This document shows, one piece after another, positions 48,540 through 58,946 of a DNA stretch of 64,000 nt; position 1 is the first letter of the stretch; each line of letters begins with the position of its first letter. The notes beneath the pieces are model-generated. The model was given only the letters and a program-made list of their open reading frames with translations. It did no database searches and had not been told where the DNA came from. Source of the stretch: Ascidia mentula (Eukaryota > Chordata > Ascidiacea > Phlebobranchia > Ascidiidae); contig OX387202.1 of assembly GCA_947561715.1 (NCBI GenBank), forward strand, positions 4,105,001-4,169,000, written 5' to 3'. The translations under genes and the position numbers were made by a program.

Positions 48540-51500
48540 TCAGCACGCAAACGACAAAAACAAAGAAAAGAAATCAATAATTTTATCGTCGGTAGCATGT
48601 AAAAAGTCCTGCGGTACAACAGTGGTCATTTCCCATGTGTCGATGTATGATACCAAGGCAAGATCAGAGAAATAGCGGCGAAGAATTAGATCTGTTCTCA
48701 TGTAAAGCCACTCGCTCAACGTAATTGGGTAACTTTGCGTGTAACGAACAGCGCCACGAAGAAATATTTTGGTTTGAGGAAGGCGTTTGTGCAAATCAAT
48801 TATCGCATGTTTTATTCCTGATGCTCGTTGAAGCAAAACACCGGGGTCGTATTGAAGAAAATGTGCACCAATATTAAACACCAAAATAACACTACGATTT
48901 GTTTTAATATCTCGTAATGTATCGACAATATAAGGACGACTTTCGGGAGGTCCTGGGTTGTACAACGGGTTACCATGTGCCCGGTAATGAAGTTCAATGT
49001 CAAATTTTCTGCCAAGGGCATTTCTACTCATGGACCAAAAACGATTACTCAAGGGATTGGGATCATCTTTTGCTTGTAACAAAGGTAGCAGAACTTTGGT
49101 GTACCATTGTCTCATTGTCGAATCACCAATAAAATATATCGATTTATGTTGAAGGCATTGTCCGGCCGTTGCCTCATTCTTATTTTCGTTGTTACAAAGC
49201 AATGAAATCCATTTTCCATCATAGTAATAACCGCTCGGATAACTGAAATTTTTTATGTGAAGTCGCACTGCTGTGTTATTTTCACATTTCTCTAAACTCC
49301 TTAAACTGTCTTTAATATTCCCATTGACAATAAGAAGTTTGCCGGAATTGCTCAACTCAACTTGCCAGTTAACCTTTGACTTGAAAAGCAGTTGAGAACC
49401 AAGAGAGTTTCCTGGCAGAGTGGCAAATTCAATCATTGGGATCACTTTGGGACAACTTGTATTTGGTGGTAAGCCACTGCATTTCCATGTAATTCCATGG
49501 TAAGGTCTGGAATAGTCACAAACCGTCGAAAGATTGCTGAAAATATATATCTTATAATTTTTGACGAAAATGACATAGAAATAAGATTACTCATGCAAAA
49601 TGTAGCGGTTGTGCGTAAAATTTAGTGACAAGAATAATTTGTGCAAATAGTAATGATTTTTGCAAGTAATGCTTTAAAAAAAATAGCCTTCAATAATAGT
49701 AACTCCGCTATTTTTGATTTTTTATTTTAATGTATTTTTAATACTGTGGAAATTAACGAGCAAGGGACCTTTGATCTACGTCACACATCATCGTCTTCCC
49801 ATCAGAAAGAACTGCTTTATAAGGTTTGAGGGGATTGATCAAAGTTGCTTTCCATGAAATAAGTTCAACCACCGCCTCGCTGGAGTGAACGAGTTCTATA
49901 ATTAATTTAAACTTTCCAGGAAAAGGAAGAAGTGTTTTCCAACTGTAAGTTCCATTTCCGTAATCATCCAACATAACTGCTATGCCATCCTTGGTAAGGC
50001 CACCATTTCCATCGACTCTCATAAGTCTGAAAATGTATAAACACCAACACAATTTGGTTGCTAATTTGAACTGCATCGATCTTGTAATTACCAAGCTAAA
50101 TTATAAATAAATAATGTTTCACATATGACCGGTTAAATGCTAGTTCATGTGACAGCGTGAATTGTTTCCTCTTCTCTTGACTGCCTGCGTTGCAGTTGGT
50201 CATTCTAGTCTACTACTATCGCTTGACAAATGCACGGTTGGCATTCTATTCTATACTCTACTGGTTGCCACGTAAACTGCTTATGTAAAAAGGATTGAAC
50301 TTAAAATTGCCTGCCTTGTATCTACATATTGGCACTTGGTAAGAAATAAATTGTATATACAAATTAGAAGATTGATTAGTTCGAAACCAGAAGAATGAAG
50401 ATTGCCAAATTTCAGCCCCGATGGTAAATGGGTGAAGAATGACGATCCAACCACTATAACATGAAAAAGTATTTTTTGCTTTTATTCCGCTTGTTTTAGT
50501 GGTTCGCGGGGTTGATGGAATGCAAAATAAGGTTTAGCATTACAGCAAATTGTTATTATTCTGTTGAAGATGTCACCCTGCTGCTATCTTTCTTGGGAAA
50601 AATCCTTATCCTATTCTACTGGGGCAATCAGAAACATTTGCAAAATGTATGCGTGCCCAGTGCAACTTTTAGAATAATGGTTTAGCCCAGTGCTTCCCAA
50701 CCAGTGGGTCGCGAACCATTGATGGCTCGCGAGGCTATTTCAGGTAGGTCGCGAAGCATTTCTAAATGGTCCAGTTTTTTTATAGATCACGTCTGTTCAT
50801 ATCTCATTGTGGGTCGCACAATAAAACTTGCATTAAAAGTGGGTCGCGAACTGAAAAAGTTTGGGAAGCACTTGTTTAGCCTTAATTTCTTATGTCCTTG
50901 TATTCCCAACAACACTTTGTTGCAACCATATAGAAGCAAAGACGAAACGTGGTCGTTTGGATTCATTTCGCAGGAAAATTGGGCATATTTAACCAGATTT
51001 CGCACATTGAAATTGGTTTCCGATAAAGAAAGCCTTCATAATGTTTTACCAAAGACAAAGCAATATGAAGTTTAAAAGCGAGTAATATCGATAAATGTTC
51101 ATTTGTGCTTTCATGTTCACTTTAACAACTGATTCGAAGATAGTTGCGGCCGATTCCATGACATTGTTCTCAAACCTCGAATATCATCTCACACAAAACC
51201 TTCGTTAAAACTATGTTTCACAACCACGTCACATTCTATACTGGTAACATTGAAACTATCCACAAATTTACGAACTTCATCGTCGCAAATATTTATACTT
51301 GAGAAAAAAATCGCTTTTACAGCATTTAAGATAGTATGGACGTCATAGCTGAACGAGCTTGGCTGCAAAGCCAGTGAACCATAATATAGCAGACAAGAAC
51401 ACAATGTTACTGCAGAACAATCAATGAAGATTGCAACATTACATCAATGCGGTTCGACCCTAAGAAAAAAACAAAATTACTGACTGTCGACACGACGGAG

Positions 51501-51964
51501 CGCCCACTTTACAAGACATGTTGAAAAACCCTTGGCAAATCTCTATTAGTAAAATCTACATTTGTTTCTCACCTGGCACGAAAATGATCTCCTCCGTGTT
51601 TCTTTGCAACACCATTAAAGTCTCTTGCTTCAATTAATCCTTCTAACTTCTGTCCAACCGTGTAGTTAACATTACTTGATGTAATGATAACAGATGATTT
51701 GGGATCTGTGGTTTGGGAAATGTTTTTCGGCCATTCGACAACTCCCTGTTCGATTTTAGTCAGAAGGTCGTCTACTTCAGGCATGTATTTTCTCCATTCG
51801 TATGATCCAAATTTGTTCCAAATAAACCGCTTTACGGTGATCCCCTTTGGAAATTTCCTAATTTTGACATCTGACAGCGTTTTATCGAGGTTGAAATACA
51901 ACAAAGTACTCAATATCACAGCCACAAGTACAAATAAGTTGACTTTGATCAATATATTATTCAT
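48540..51964 (-). CDS. NXPE family protein A, three exons, 548 aa
   Basis: Minus-strand exons: 51964-51573 (392 nt), 50026-49769 (258 nt) and 49536-48540 (997 nt); both introns are in phase 2 and the total is 549 codons. The protein starts with a short cytosolic tail and a signal-anchor membrane segment (about residues 8-25, VNLFVLVAVILSTLLYF), then a neurexophilin-like Ig-type domain over exons 1-2, then the C-terminal NXPE PC-esterase-like domain with GDSTMRQW (presumed Ser nucleophile), FNIGAHFL and a C-terminal DFLH (DxxH) motif. It ends in a conserved Cys. Family length is about 550 aa, so it looks complete. The substrate is unknown; topology points to the Golgi or extracellular side. 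The exon 2 donor (GTCCCT) is weak and inferred from reading frame and paralogue B. Intron 1 holds a hAT-type MITE. Confidence 0.88.
50688..50873. mobile_element. hAT-type MITE, 186 bp, in NXPE A intron 1
   Basis: Terminal inverted repeats cagtgcttcccaac and gtttgggaagcactt, with subterminal gggtcgcgaac motifs, are flanked by an 8-bp target duplication gtttagcc (50680-50687 and 50874-50881). TIR type and 8-bp duplication are diagnostic of hAT transposons; there is no coding capacity. Confidence 0.9.
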
Positions 51965-51969
51965 TTTAT

Positions 51970-52690
51970 CGTTAGTGTGTTGATTTTTATTACAAATGCT
52001 GTTACAAAATAAATATGTGTTAGGAGGTTACAATTGTATTGTTTTAACTGTGTTACAACATACCCTCTACAGAGTGTTGGGTCTGGTAAGCCCTGGGACG
52101 TGAATTCAAACCTCACTGGGAGCCTGATTTCTCATATCTTGCTCCGATGCAGCTGGGATGCAATTCCAGGACTGTATATCTAATGATCTCGATACGATAG
52201 CCGTGTTTGCCAAGTAAGGACCTGCGCAGTTGGACGATTCTGCCAATTACTCGATAGCATGAATCAATTCGGCGTTTCCAACACTATTCAACTTTAATAT
52301 TTGTTCATCAACCACATCGTTAACTACGTGGAGTAATGTTGAAAACAGAAATATTCATCTTACATGTTTTGGCAAAGGAGTAGCGACAACTTCTCAACAG
52401 GTCGGTGTAAGATTACAGAATCAGAGCGATTTATTCAACAAACGTCTCACATACTTTTGACACGGGCACTCTTTTGTTCACCACGCCCCTTGTTAACGGT
52501 TGTACGTTCAGTTTTTTGGATTTTCCAGACAGCACACGCGATTAAAAAACACTTTGTTATACAACAATTTACGCAAAGATTTTAGAAAGTTAATATTTAA
52601 TTTACATTCGAAAGCTAAAAAAAATAAATGCAACGTTATAGAAATAGGTTGTCTCAATGGTGGTAATTCAACACTGGACAGTTTATTTTC
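51970..52690. other. Upstream of NXPE A; possible tRNA-derived fragment
   Basis: Contains the expected promoter region of NXPE A. About 52075-52130 (gtgaattcaaacctcactgggagcc) resembles a tRNA 3' half as found in SINEs, but I see no A box and no second copy in the window. Otherwise nothing is recognised. Confidence 0.3.
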
Positions 52691-52699
52691 TCTCTAAAC

Positions 52700-53110
52700 A
52701 ATACTTTCCAATTAGTGCTACTTCCTAATCTGCCCAACATAATCAGATTTGGGTGCAAAATAAGTGGAGTATGTCACGCTACACGCCTCCGGCCTGTTGC
52801 TCGTTGTTGTTGCTGCTGTTTCCCTTCTGCCTTTCAGTCCCGTATTAACTCGACGCTTTTCTGCAACCAGCTGTAGTAGTACTGATGATGAACCAAGCAT
52901 AGGTTCGAAACGTTTACTTAAAATGATTAACAGCATCTTAGCTTTGACTTTTTTATTCAAAATAATCAGATTTTCCATCACATTCCTTAAATCTTTTTAT
53001 CTTTACTCGACTCACGAACACATGGCAAGTCAGGTGGTGCGACAGCGACTACGAAGAAGAAGGCAACGTCTGCGCAATCCGATACTATTCAATCAGAAGA
53101 CAAAGGATTC
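52700..53110 (+). mobile_element. Possible PLE-type tail with hammerhead-like core
   Basis: At about 52878-52913 the plus strand reads ctgatgatgaacc, a short loop, then ggttcgaaacgttt: a CUGAUGA core, a 5-pair stem II and GAAA, as in the tails of the PLEs here. No stem III or complete stem I is evident. Surrounding frames have no clear PLE motif, so this is a tentative call. Confidence 0.35.
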
Positions 53111-53434
53111 AAAGGAAATGTATCAGGCGTAGGTATGGCTTCGGACAGCGCAGAAATAACTGACCATCGTTCGTCAGCATGTAGACATTGATATGTCAAA
53201 AATACTGAATTATGTTGTTTGTAAGGTTTATTGTGCGCAAAGTTTCCAAATCATGTATGGCCGCTTGTTTTGAATAATATCACCCAAGCATTACAAACAT
53301 TTATTATTCACTGCCAGAAACACAAAATGTGATTGCATTTACTTGCAAGTAAAAGTAACTCAACAAAATATTCACCAGAAATTGTTATAAAAGCGTGACT
53401 AGCATTTTCAACTATCTTGACATATTTTGCATGT

Positions 53435-53560
53435 ATTGTTCGACCACACTCGGATTCGAATCAAGATTATCCCGGCCACGAATCCTTGTCAATTTTTTTT
53501 AGACACCGGGACTCGAACACTATTTATATGGGTCGCACGCACTGAGAAAATCTAGTGGCG
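53435..53560 (-). mobile_element. tRNA-derived SINE fragment, copy 2
   Basis: Similar in order to 31378-31500. On the minus strand GATTCGAATCC (B-box type) follows a cgtggccgggat segment, and a second B-box-type GTTCGAGTCCC lies upstream, so the element may be a tRNA dimer. There is no clean poly-A tail. Confidence 0.5.
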
Positions 53561-54345
53561 AGAAAAGATACGTTCCTTTAACCGCTTGGTGTTGACAGTG
53601 AGTATTCCTGGAAGCAAACGTTAATGAGTGTCCAAAGCCGTGCGATAACGCTTCCCTAAGAACATGGTCAGCGACATGATCAAACTGGTTAAGGGCTGGA
53701 AAGACTGGTTCGTATTGCACACAATCTACCCAAGCAAGATACATAGGCTCTCAGTACAAACAGAAAATAAGTTTTCCATACGATGAATGGACACCGGGCC
53801 GCTTGGAAAGCTGGAAAAGTGATTTCATATTTTTCGTTTGTTTTCCTTGCTTGTGACTTGCTGTTTTACTGATTTCATGAAATCACAGTTGTTTGTGTTT
53901 TTCACATTTTTACCAGAATAATTGTAGGCGAAATATAAACATCAAAATCATCACAACGACATATGACATATGTTTTATTTGTCATTAAAGAAAATGTGCA
54001 CACATCAAAACGATAACGTGTTTGTTTTTAACCAGTCTGTTTTTACCCGCAATGCTCATGTTCCAATATATAATGGGTTGCTGGTGCTTGATAGTAAAAG
54101 TCTGTCAATTTTCTTCTGGAAGCATTTTTACTCTTGAACTAAAAATATTCGATCGAATAATTCAGAACAAGTTGTGTTGATAGAAAACGAAATCAATCAC
54201 CAGCAAAATCAGCTGATTTGGGTTGAAGGAATCATTATGTCATAGTTTTAATGTTGATTTTTTTTGTTAAAGCATTTCATTTTTGATTGTCGTGAAACCA
54301 GCACGATTAACATTTTTTGGCTAGGTAAATAACGGCAAGTGCAAA
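53561..54345. other. No recognisable feature
   Basis: AT-rich intergenic sequence before the NXPE pseudogene; no motif or repeat assigned. Confidence 0.4.
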
Positions 54346-54348
54346 CAA

Positions 54349-54520
54349 AGTTTGATTTCGTAGAGATAGCTTTTCTTTATTCACTAATGTAGTGGTTTAG
54401 CCTGTTTGCATACACACAGTGCGTAAATATGCACACAGCGAAACGGTGTGCGAAACTGCACAATACATAACGGGGACCAAAGAAGTATACTCCTAGCCTT
54501 TCAGTGGAAGTGAAGCTGTT
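54349..54520 (+). promoter_or_regulatory. Upstream block shared with NXPE B (pseudogene side)
   Basis: Non-coding sequence upstream of the NXPE pseudogene matches, in inverted orientation, the region about 61362-61545 upstream of NXPE B: gtggttt(a/g)gcctgtttgca, cacacagtgcgt, cgaaactg and acaatacataa are shared in order. It was probably copied with the gene and may include promoter sequence, though no core promoter element is obvious. Confidence 0.6.
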
Positions 54521-54544
54521 ACATGTCACAGTTATATCACTATT

Positions 54545-55250
54545 ATGAAACAAAAAACGATAAGATTTAGACGGGTCGCAGTCATAATTGTGGCTGTATT
54601 AAGTACTTTACTGTATTTGGATCTTTGTGTAAATCTGCCAATCAGCTAAAACGGGAACTTTCCCCGAGCAGTTACTACAAAGAAGGATATTTGGAACAAA
54701 TTTGGATCAAACGAATGGAGAAAATACATGCCTGAAGTAGATAACCTTCTGACTAAAATCGAACAGGGAGTTGTTGAATGGTTGAGAAACATTTCCCAAA
54801 CAACAGATCCCAAATCATCTGTTATTATTACATCAAGTAATGTTAACTACACGGTTGGACAGACGTTAGAAGGATTAATTGAAGCAAGATACTTTAAGAG
54901 AGTTGCAAAGAAACACAGAGAAAATCATTTTCGTGCCAGGTAAGGAATTTCCCCCACCTTTATGTTGAATTTCATCAATTTTGCCCAATGTAGGAGCATG
55001 CTACCTGATTTCTGCAACTCTGTACACGTATATCAACACGGAAATCAAATAGATGCGTTTTCAATGCAACATTTTCAGACTAATAAGAGTTGATGAGAAT
55101 GGTCGCTTCACCAAGGATGACATACCAGTGACGTTGGAAGATCACAGAAATGGAACTTACAGTTGGAAAACACTTCTTTCTTGATGAGACAATGGTACAC
55201 AAACATTATTCTGCCGTTATTACAAGCAAAAAATGATCCTAATCACTTTT
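54545..55250 (+). pseudogene. NXPE family pseudogene C (inverted copy)
   Basis: Plus-strand relic. Exon 1 spans 54545-54939 with the signal-anchor segment (VIIVAVLSTLLYLDL in B-like form), an in-frame TAA at about 54648-54650, and the same GTAAGG donor position as the other genes. Exon 2 starts after an acceptor at about 55078 and is fused, at about 55182, to a piece of exon 3 (MRQWYTNIILPLLQAK) by an internal deletion; the rest of exon 3 is missing. It is closest to gene B in exon 1. It lies between genes A and B in opposite orientation and is broken beyond function. Confidence 0.9.
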
Positions 55251-55634
55251 TTTACGTAATAAAAACGTTGAAAGTTGGTTTTATACGTTTTAAATAAACT
55301 CGTTTAGTGATAGTTTCAAAATGACAGACAATTTATGTCATAGGCTTGTCTTTGATGCATTTTAATTCATTTGTTTTGAATTCAATGTGCTGATACAGTG
55401 TCGCTTTTTTTGTGGAATTATATGTAAAGCTTCACGTACAATCGCCTTTCCATTTGGAACGTGTGTGAAATATTTGATATTGTGAAGGGAAAATACTACT
55501 ACATTGGGACATAGAATGATCGTTATATTTGATCCTCACATGAGCCTGTGTAACATCAAAATCTGTGCGAATCAAGTCATTTTTCTTAAAATGCTTCACA
55601 TTTGCAAAATAATCAAAGGAAATTTCGGCCATAA
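55251..55634. other. Spacer left of PLE4
   Basis: AT-rich, nothing recognised, ends in the 13-bp target duplication of PLE4. Confidence 0.4.
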
Positions 55635-55685
55635 CATCTAATAACATTGAAAACTGAAAATAGGCTTTGACCACCAGGTATCATA

Positions 55686-56010
55686 ATGAATTATGAATCT
55701 GACGCTCTTCTGGTGGAGAACAACAAATATACACCTTTTGTTTAAAAAAGATTGTATTTTCTGACGTTTCGCCTGTACGTACGACTAGGCTTCTTCAGAG
55801 AATAAAACAAACACAGTAGCGAAGCGAACCAACAGGGCAAAGAAATTGAGCGACGAAAAAACAAAAGGGCGTAACAGCTAAAACACAGCGGGACATAATT
55901 CAATGGACAACATCGATCATGGGTCAAACGGCCAAACATGGGAAACAAAAGTCACGAATTGTTACGGGCGAAATTGCGGAACACGGGCGAAAGTACTTTT
56001 CCATCGTTCC
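55686..56010 (-). repeat. PLE4 left inverted arm, 325 bp
   Basis: Reverse complement of 57955-58279 with no difference seen; the 207-bp part at 55742-55948 is exactly identical in translation to 58017-58223. It includes the last 58 bp of the coding region in antisense and a hammerhead-like core. Confidence 0.93.
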
Positions 56011-57954
56011 AGTTTATGTGAAGCAAGACATGAAGCCAAGATGAAATCTTTGGATAATTCAAACAAAGACAGACAACAGGGTTCCGATCAAAAAGGAATT
56101 TGGATTAAAAACATTTCTTCCCGTGTCTTAACTAAAGCAGAAACAACAGTGTTAGAAAAGGGACAAAATTTCGCCATCACTCCACACAAATTACCCACCA
56201 TTGATCTGATCAGTGCCTCTGAAGCAGCTCTTCTACGCCTGGGCACAGATAAACTAGCGGAAGCCGATCATGCCCGTAGCAAAATTTCTAAGATTTTGAA
56301 AGAAGCCAAATTGCCACCTTCAAACTTTTCTAAAGAAGAATGGGAAGCAACTAAGAGTTTGAGGAACGACACCAACATCATCATATCCAAGGCTGACAAA
56401 GGAAATTGCACTGTGGTCATGGACAGACAAGATTATGACAATAAAGTTGTTACCATGCTCTCGGACAACGAAACTTACAAGAAACTTGCCAAATCACCTT
56501 GTACTAGACTGGAGACGAAACTGAACAAATTTGTGTGGAAACTACGGACAGAAGACTGCATATCCCAACCGGAGTATCGAAGACTACACAGCAGCGACGG
56601 TGTGCTCCCAAAGTTCTACGGGTTACCCAAAATCCATAAGGAAGGTATTCCATTAAGACCGATTGTTTCTTTTGTTAACTCGCCAACCTACCAGCTATCT
56701 AAGTTCATCAGTCAAATTTTATTTCCTTTAGTTAATAGTACTGACTTTACTGTAAAAAATTCCAGTGAGTTGTAAAGATTATTTCTGATTATAAATTACT
56801 TCCGCATGAGTGTCAAGTATCGTTTGATGTCGTTAGCCTGTTTACGTCAATTCCGACAGATGTTGCGCTCAGAATATCCTTGGACCAACTACAACAAGAC
56901 ACAACACTACATAAACGTACCAATCTTAAGTTAACACACATCCAAGAGGCATTACAGTTGTGCTTAGACTCGACTGTTTTCACATATAAACACGACATTT
57001 ACCAACAAATTTTTGGCACCCCCATGGGCTCTCCCATTTCACCGGTTCTGGCCAACATTATAATGGAACAACTTGAGCAAACCGCTCTTGCTTCCTTCAA
57101 AACACCCCCGCGACTTTGGCTCCGCTATGTCGATGACACGTACGTCATCATAGCAAAAGACGAGGTCGCAGGGTTTCATAACCACATAAACAGCATCGAA
57201 CCTTCCATTAAGTTTACCCGGGAAACACAACATGACCATAGTCTGTCATTTTTGGACGTAAACGTCACTGCAAACCCGGACGGGAAACTTACCACCTCCA
57301 TTTTTTACAAGCCTACACACACTAACCGCTACTTACAATACACCTCACACCATCCGAAACATCAAAAACTCACTGTGGCCAGAACCTTATATAACAGAAC
57401 GATTACACATATTGCCGATCCACACACTCGGAGGGTTGAACGCAAACACATTCGAAACGTTCTAAAACTAAACAAATTTCCCACTAACCTAAATCTCACA
57501 CCCCACACACACAACAAACCCACACAAACATACACAGCATTCACTTCCATACCATATGTACAGGGAGTTTCTGAGCGGATATCAAGAATACTCAACGCCA
57601 CTGGCGTAAAAGTTGCCATGAAACCGGTATGCACTTTAGAAAACATGTTTCCCAAACCTAAAGACCGTATTCCCATGCTTCAAATGACCGGTGTAGTTTA
57701 CTTAATCCCTTGTCTTGATTGTAACACTGTGTATATTGGCCAGACTAAGCGCAATTTAACGTCTCGTATTAAAGAACACAAGGCAGCCATACGCAATATG
57801 GAACCCAATAAATCTGCCCTATGTGCCCACATGCTTGACACCGACCACCGTATCAATTGGAAGGAAGCAAAAGTATTAAAACAAGAAACAATTTTGGCAA
57901 AACGGTTGGTTGTGGAAAATTATTATATTAATTCGCTACCGAATGTTTTAAATC

Positions 57955-58279
57955 GGAACGATGGAAAAGTACTTTCGCCCGTGTTCCGCAATTTCGCCCG
58001 TAACAATTCGTGACTTTTGTTTCCCATGTTTGGCCGTTTGACCCATGATCGATGTTGTCCATTGAATTATGTCCCGCTGTGTTTTAGCTGTTACGCCCTT
58101 TTGTTTTTTCGTCGCTCAATTTCTTTGCCCTGTTGGTTCGCTTCGCTACTGTGTTTGTTTTATTCTCTGAAGAAGCCTAGTCGTACGTACAGGCGAAACG
58201 TCAGAAAATACAATCTTTTTTAAACAAAAGGTGTATATTTGTTGTTCTCCACCAGAAGAGCGTCAGATTCATAATTCAT
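57955..58279 (+). repeat. PLE4 right inverted arm, 325 bp
   Basis: Contains the C-terminal codons (LSPVFRNFARNNS), the 3' untranslated region, ctgaagaagcctagt with aggcgaaacgtc, and the terminal ccaccagaagagcgtcag segment. Confidence 0.93.
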
Positions 58280-58289
58280 CTAATAACAT

Positions 58290-58946
58290 GCCAAAAAAAT
58301 TAGCTCAAGATTTGCCTGTGCACCATATTGTAGCAAGTGTATAAAGTTTCCTATGTCGTTTCGCTGTGTACCTTTGTCACTACGCTGTCTTTTGTGCAAA
58401 CATGGAAAACCGCTTAACAAACAAAGCTACACTAACACTCCCAAATTCAACTTTGTTTTAACTTCGTTAACTTGTTCTTTACTGGTATGACAATCGTTAT
58501 AGGCAATGTAGTGTATTTGTTTACACACAAACCATCAACCCCGTGTGGTTAAAGTATTACTCATATAAATGGAACATATATCGCCCCTCACATACACCTG
58601 AATCAAAAGGTTTATATGTGATGTGGCCAAAAATAACTGAATGTTTACTGAGAGTCTGATTGCAGTCAGACGTTCAATGACAAACCAAACAACTAAAACC
58701 TGGAAGATTATTTCGATCCTCAGAACAAAGTCGGGAAGATTTGTAAATGTACATATCTGACGTCACTCAACTCGGACACAGAAAAGATAATTCAAATGAC
58801 AACCAGTAAATCAGAAATACAACACAACAAATGAACAAGTACACCACATGTATTAGTGTATCGAATAAAAAACGATTAACGTTACTTGTTTTTTTGTTAC
58901 TTTTTCATGTTACTTTTTCAACATTGTGTACAATGGAAAACCACCT
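58290..58946. other. Spacer between PLE4 and NXPE B
   Basis: AT-rich, no gene recognised; contains the 3' untranslated region of NXPE B near its right end. Confidence 0.4.

Larger units (their letters stand above)
55635..58289 (+). mobile_element. PLE4 with 13-bp target-site duplication
   Basis: The element (about 55648-58276) is bounded by catctaataacat at 55635-55647 and 58277-58289. It begins with a 38-bp extension (55648-55685) followed by an inverted arm (55686-56010). The coding region runs from about 55903 to 58013 with a single frameshift near 56773-56776 (GAG TTG TAA where paralogues continue). Domains: an N-terminal helical region, RT with SKADKGNCTVVMD, GTPMGSPISPVLANIIME and YVDDTYVI (about 57126-57150), a Cys-containing linker, and a GIY-YIG nuclease (VYIGQTKRNLTSRIKEH). 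It is the youngest PLE in the window by arm identity. A single mutation separates it from an open frame. Confidence 0.95.

Noticed and set aside
55742-58223. Two identical 68-residue proteins at 55742-55948 and 58017-58223
   Set aside because: They are the same non-coding part of the PLE4 inverted arms read on opposite strands. Identity reflects the inverted repeat, not a conserved protein.
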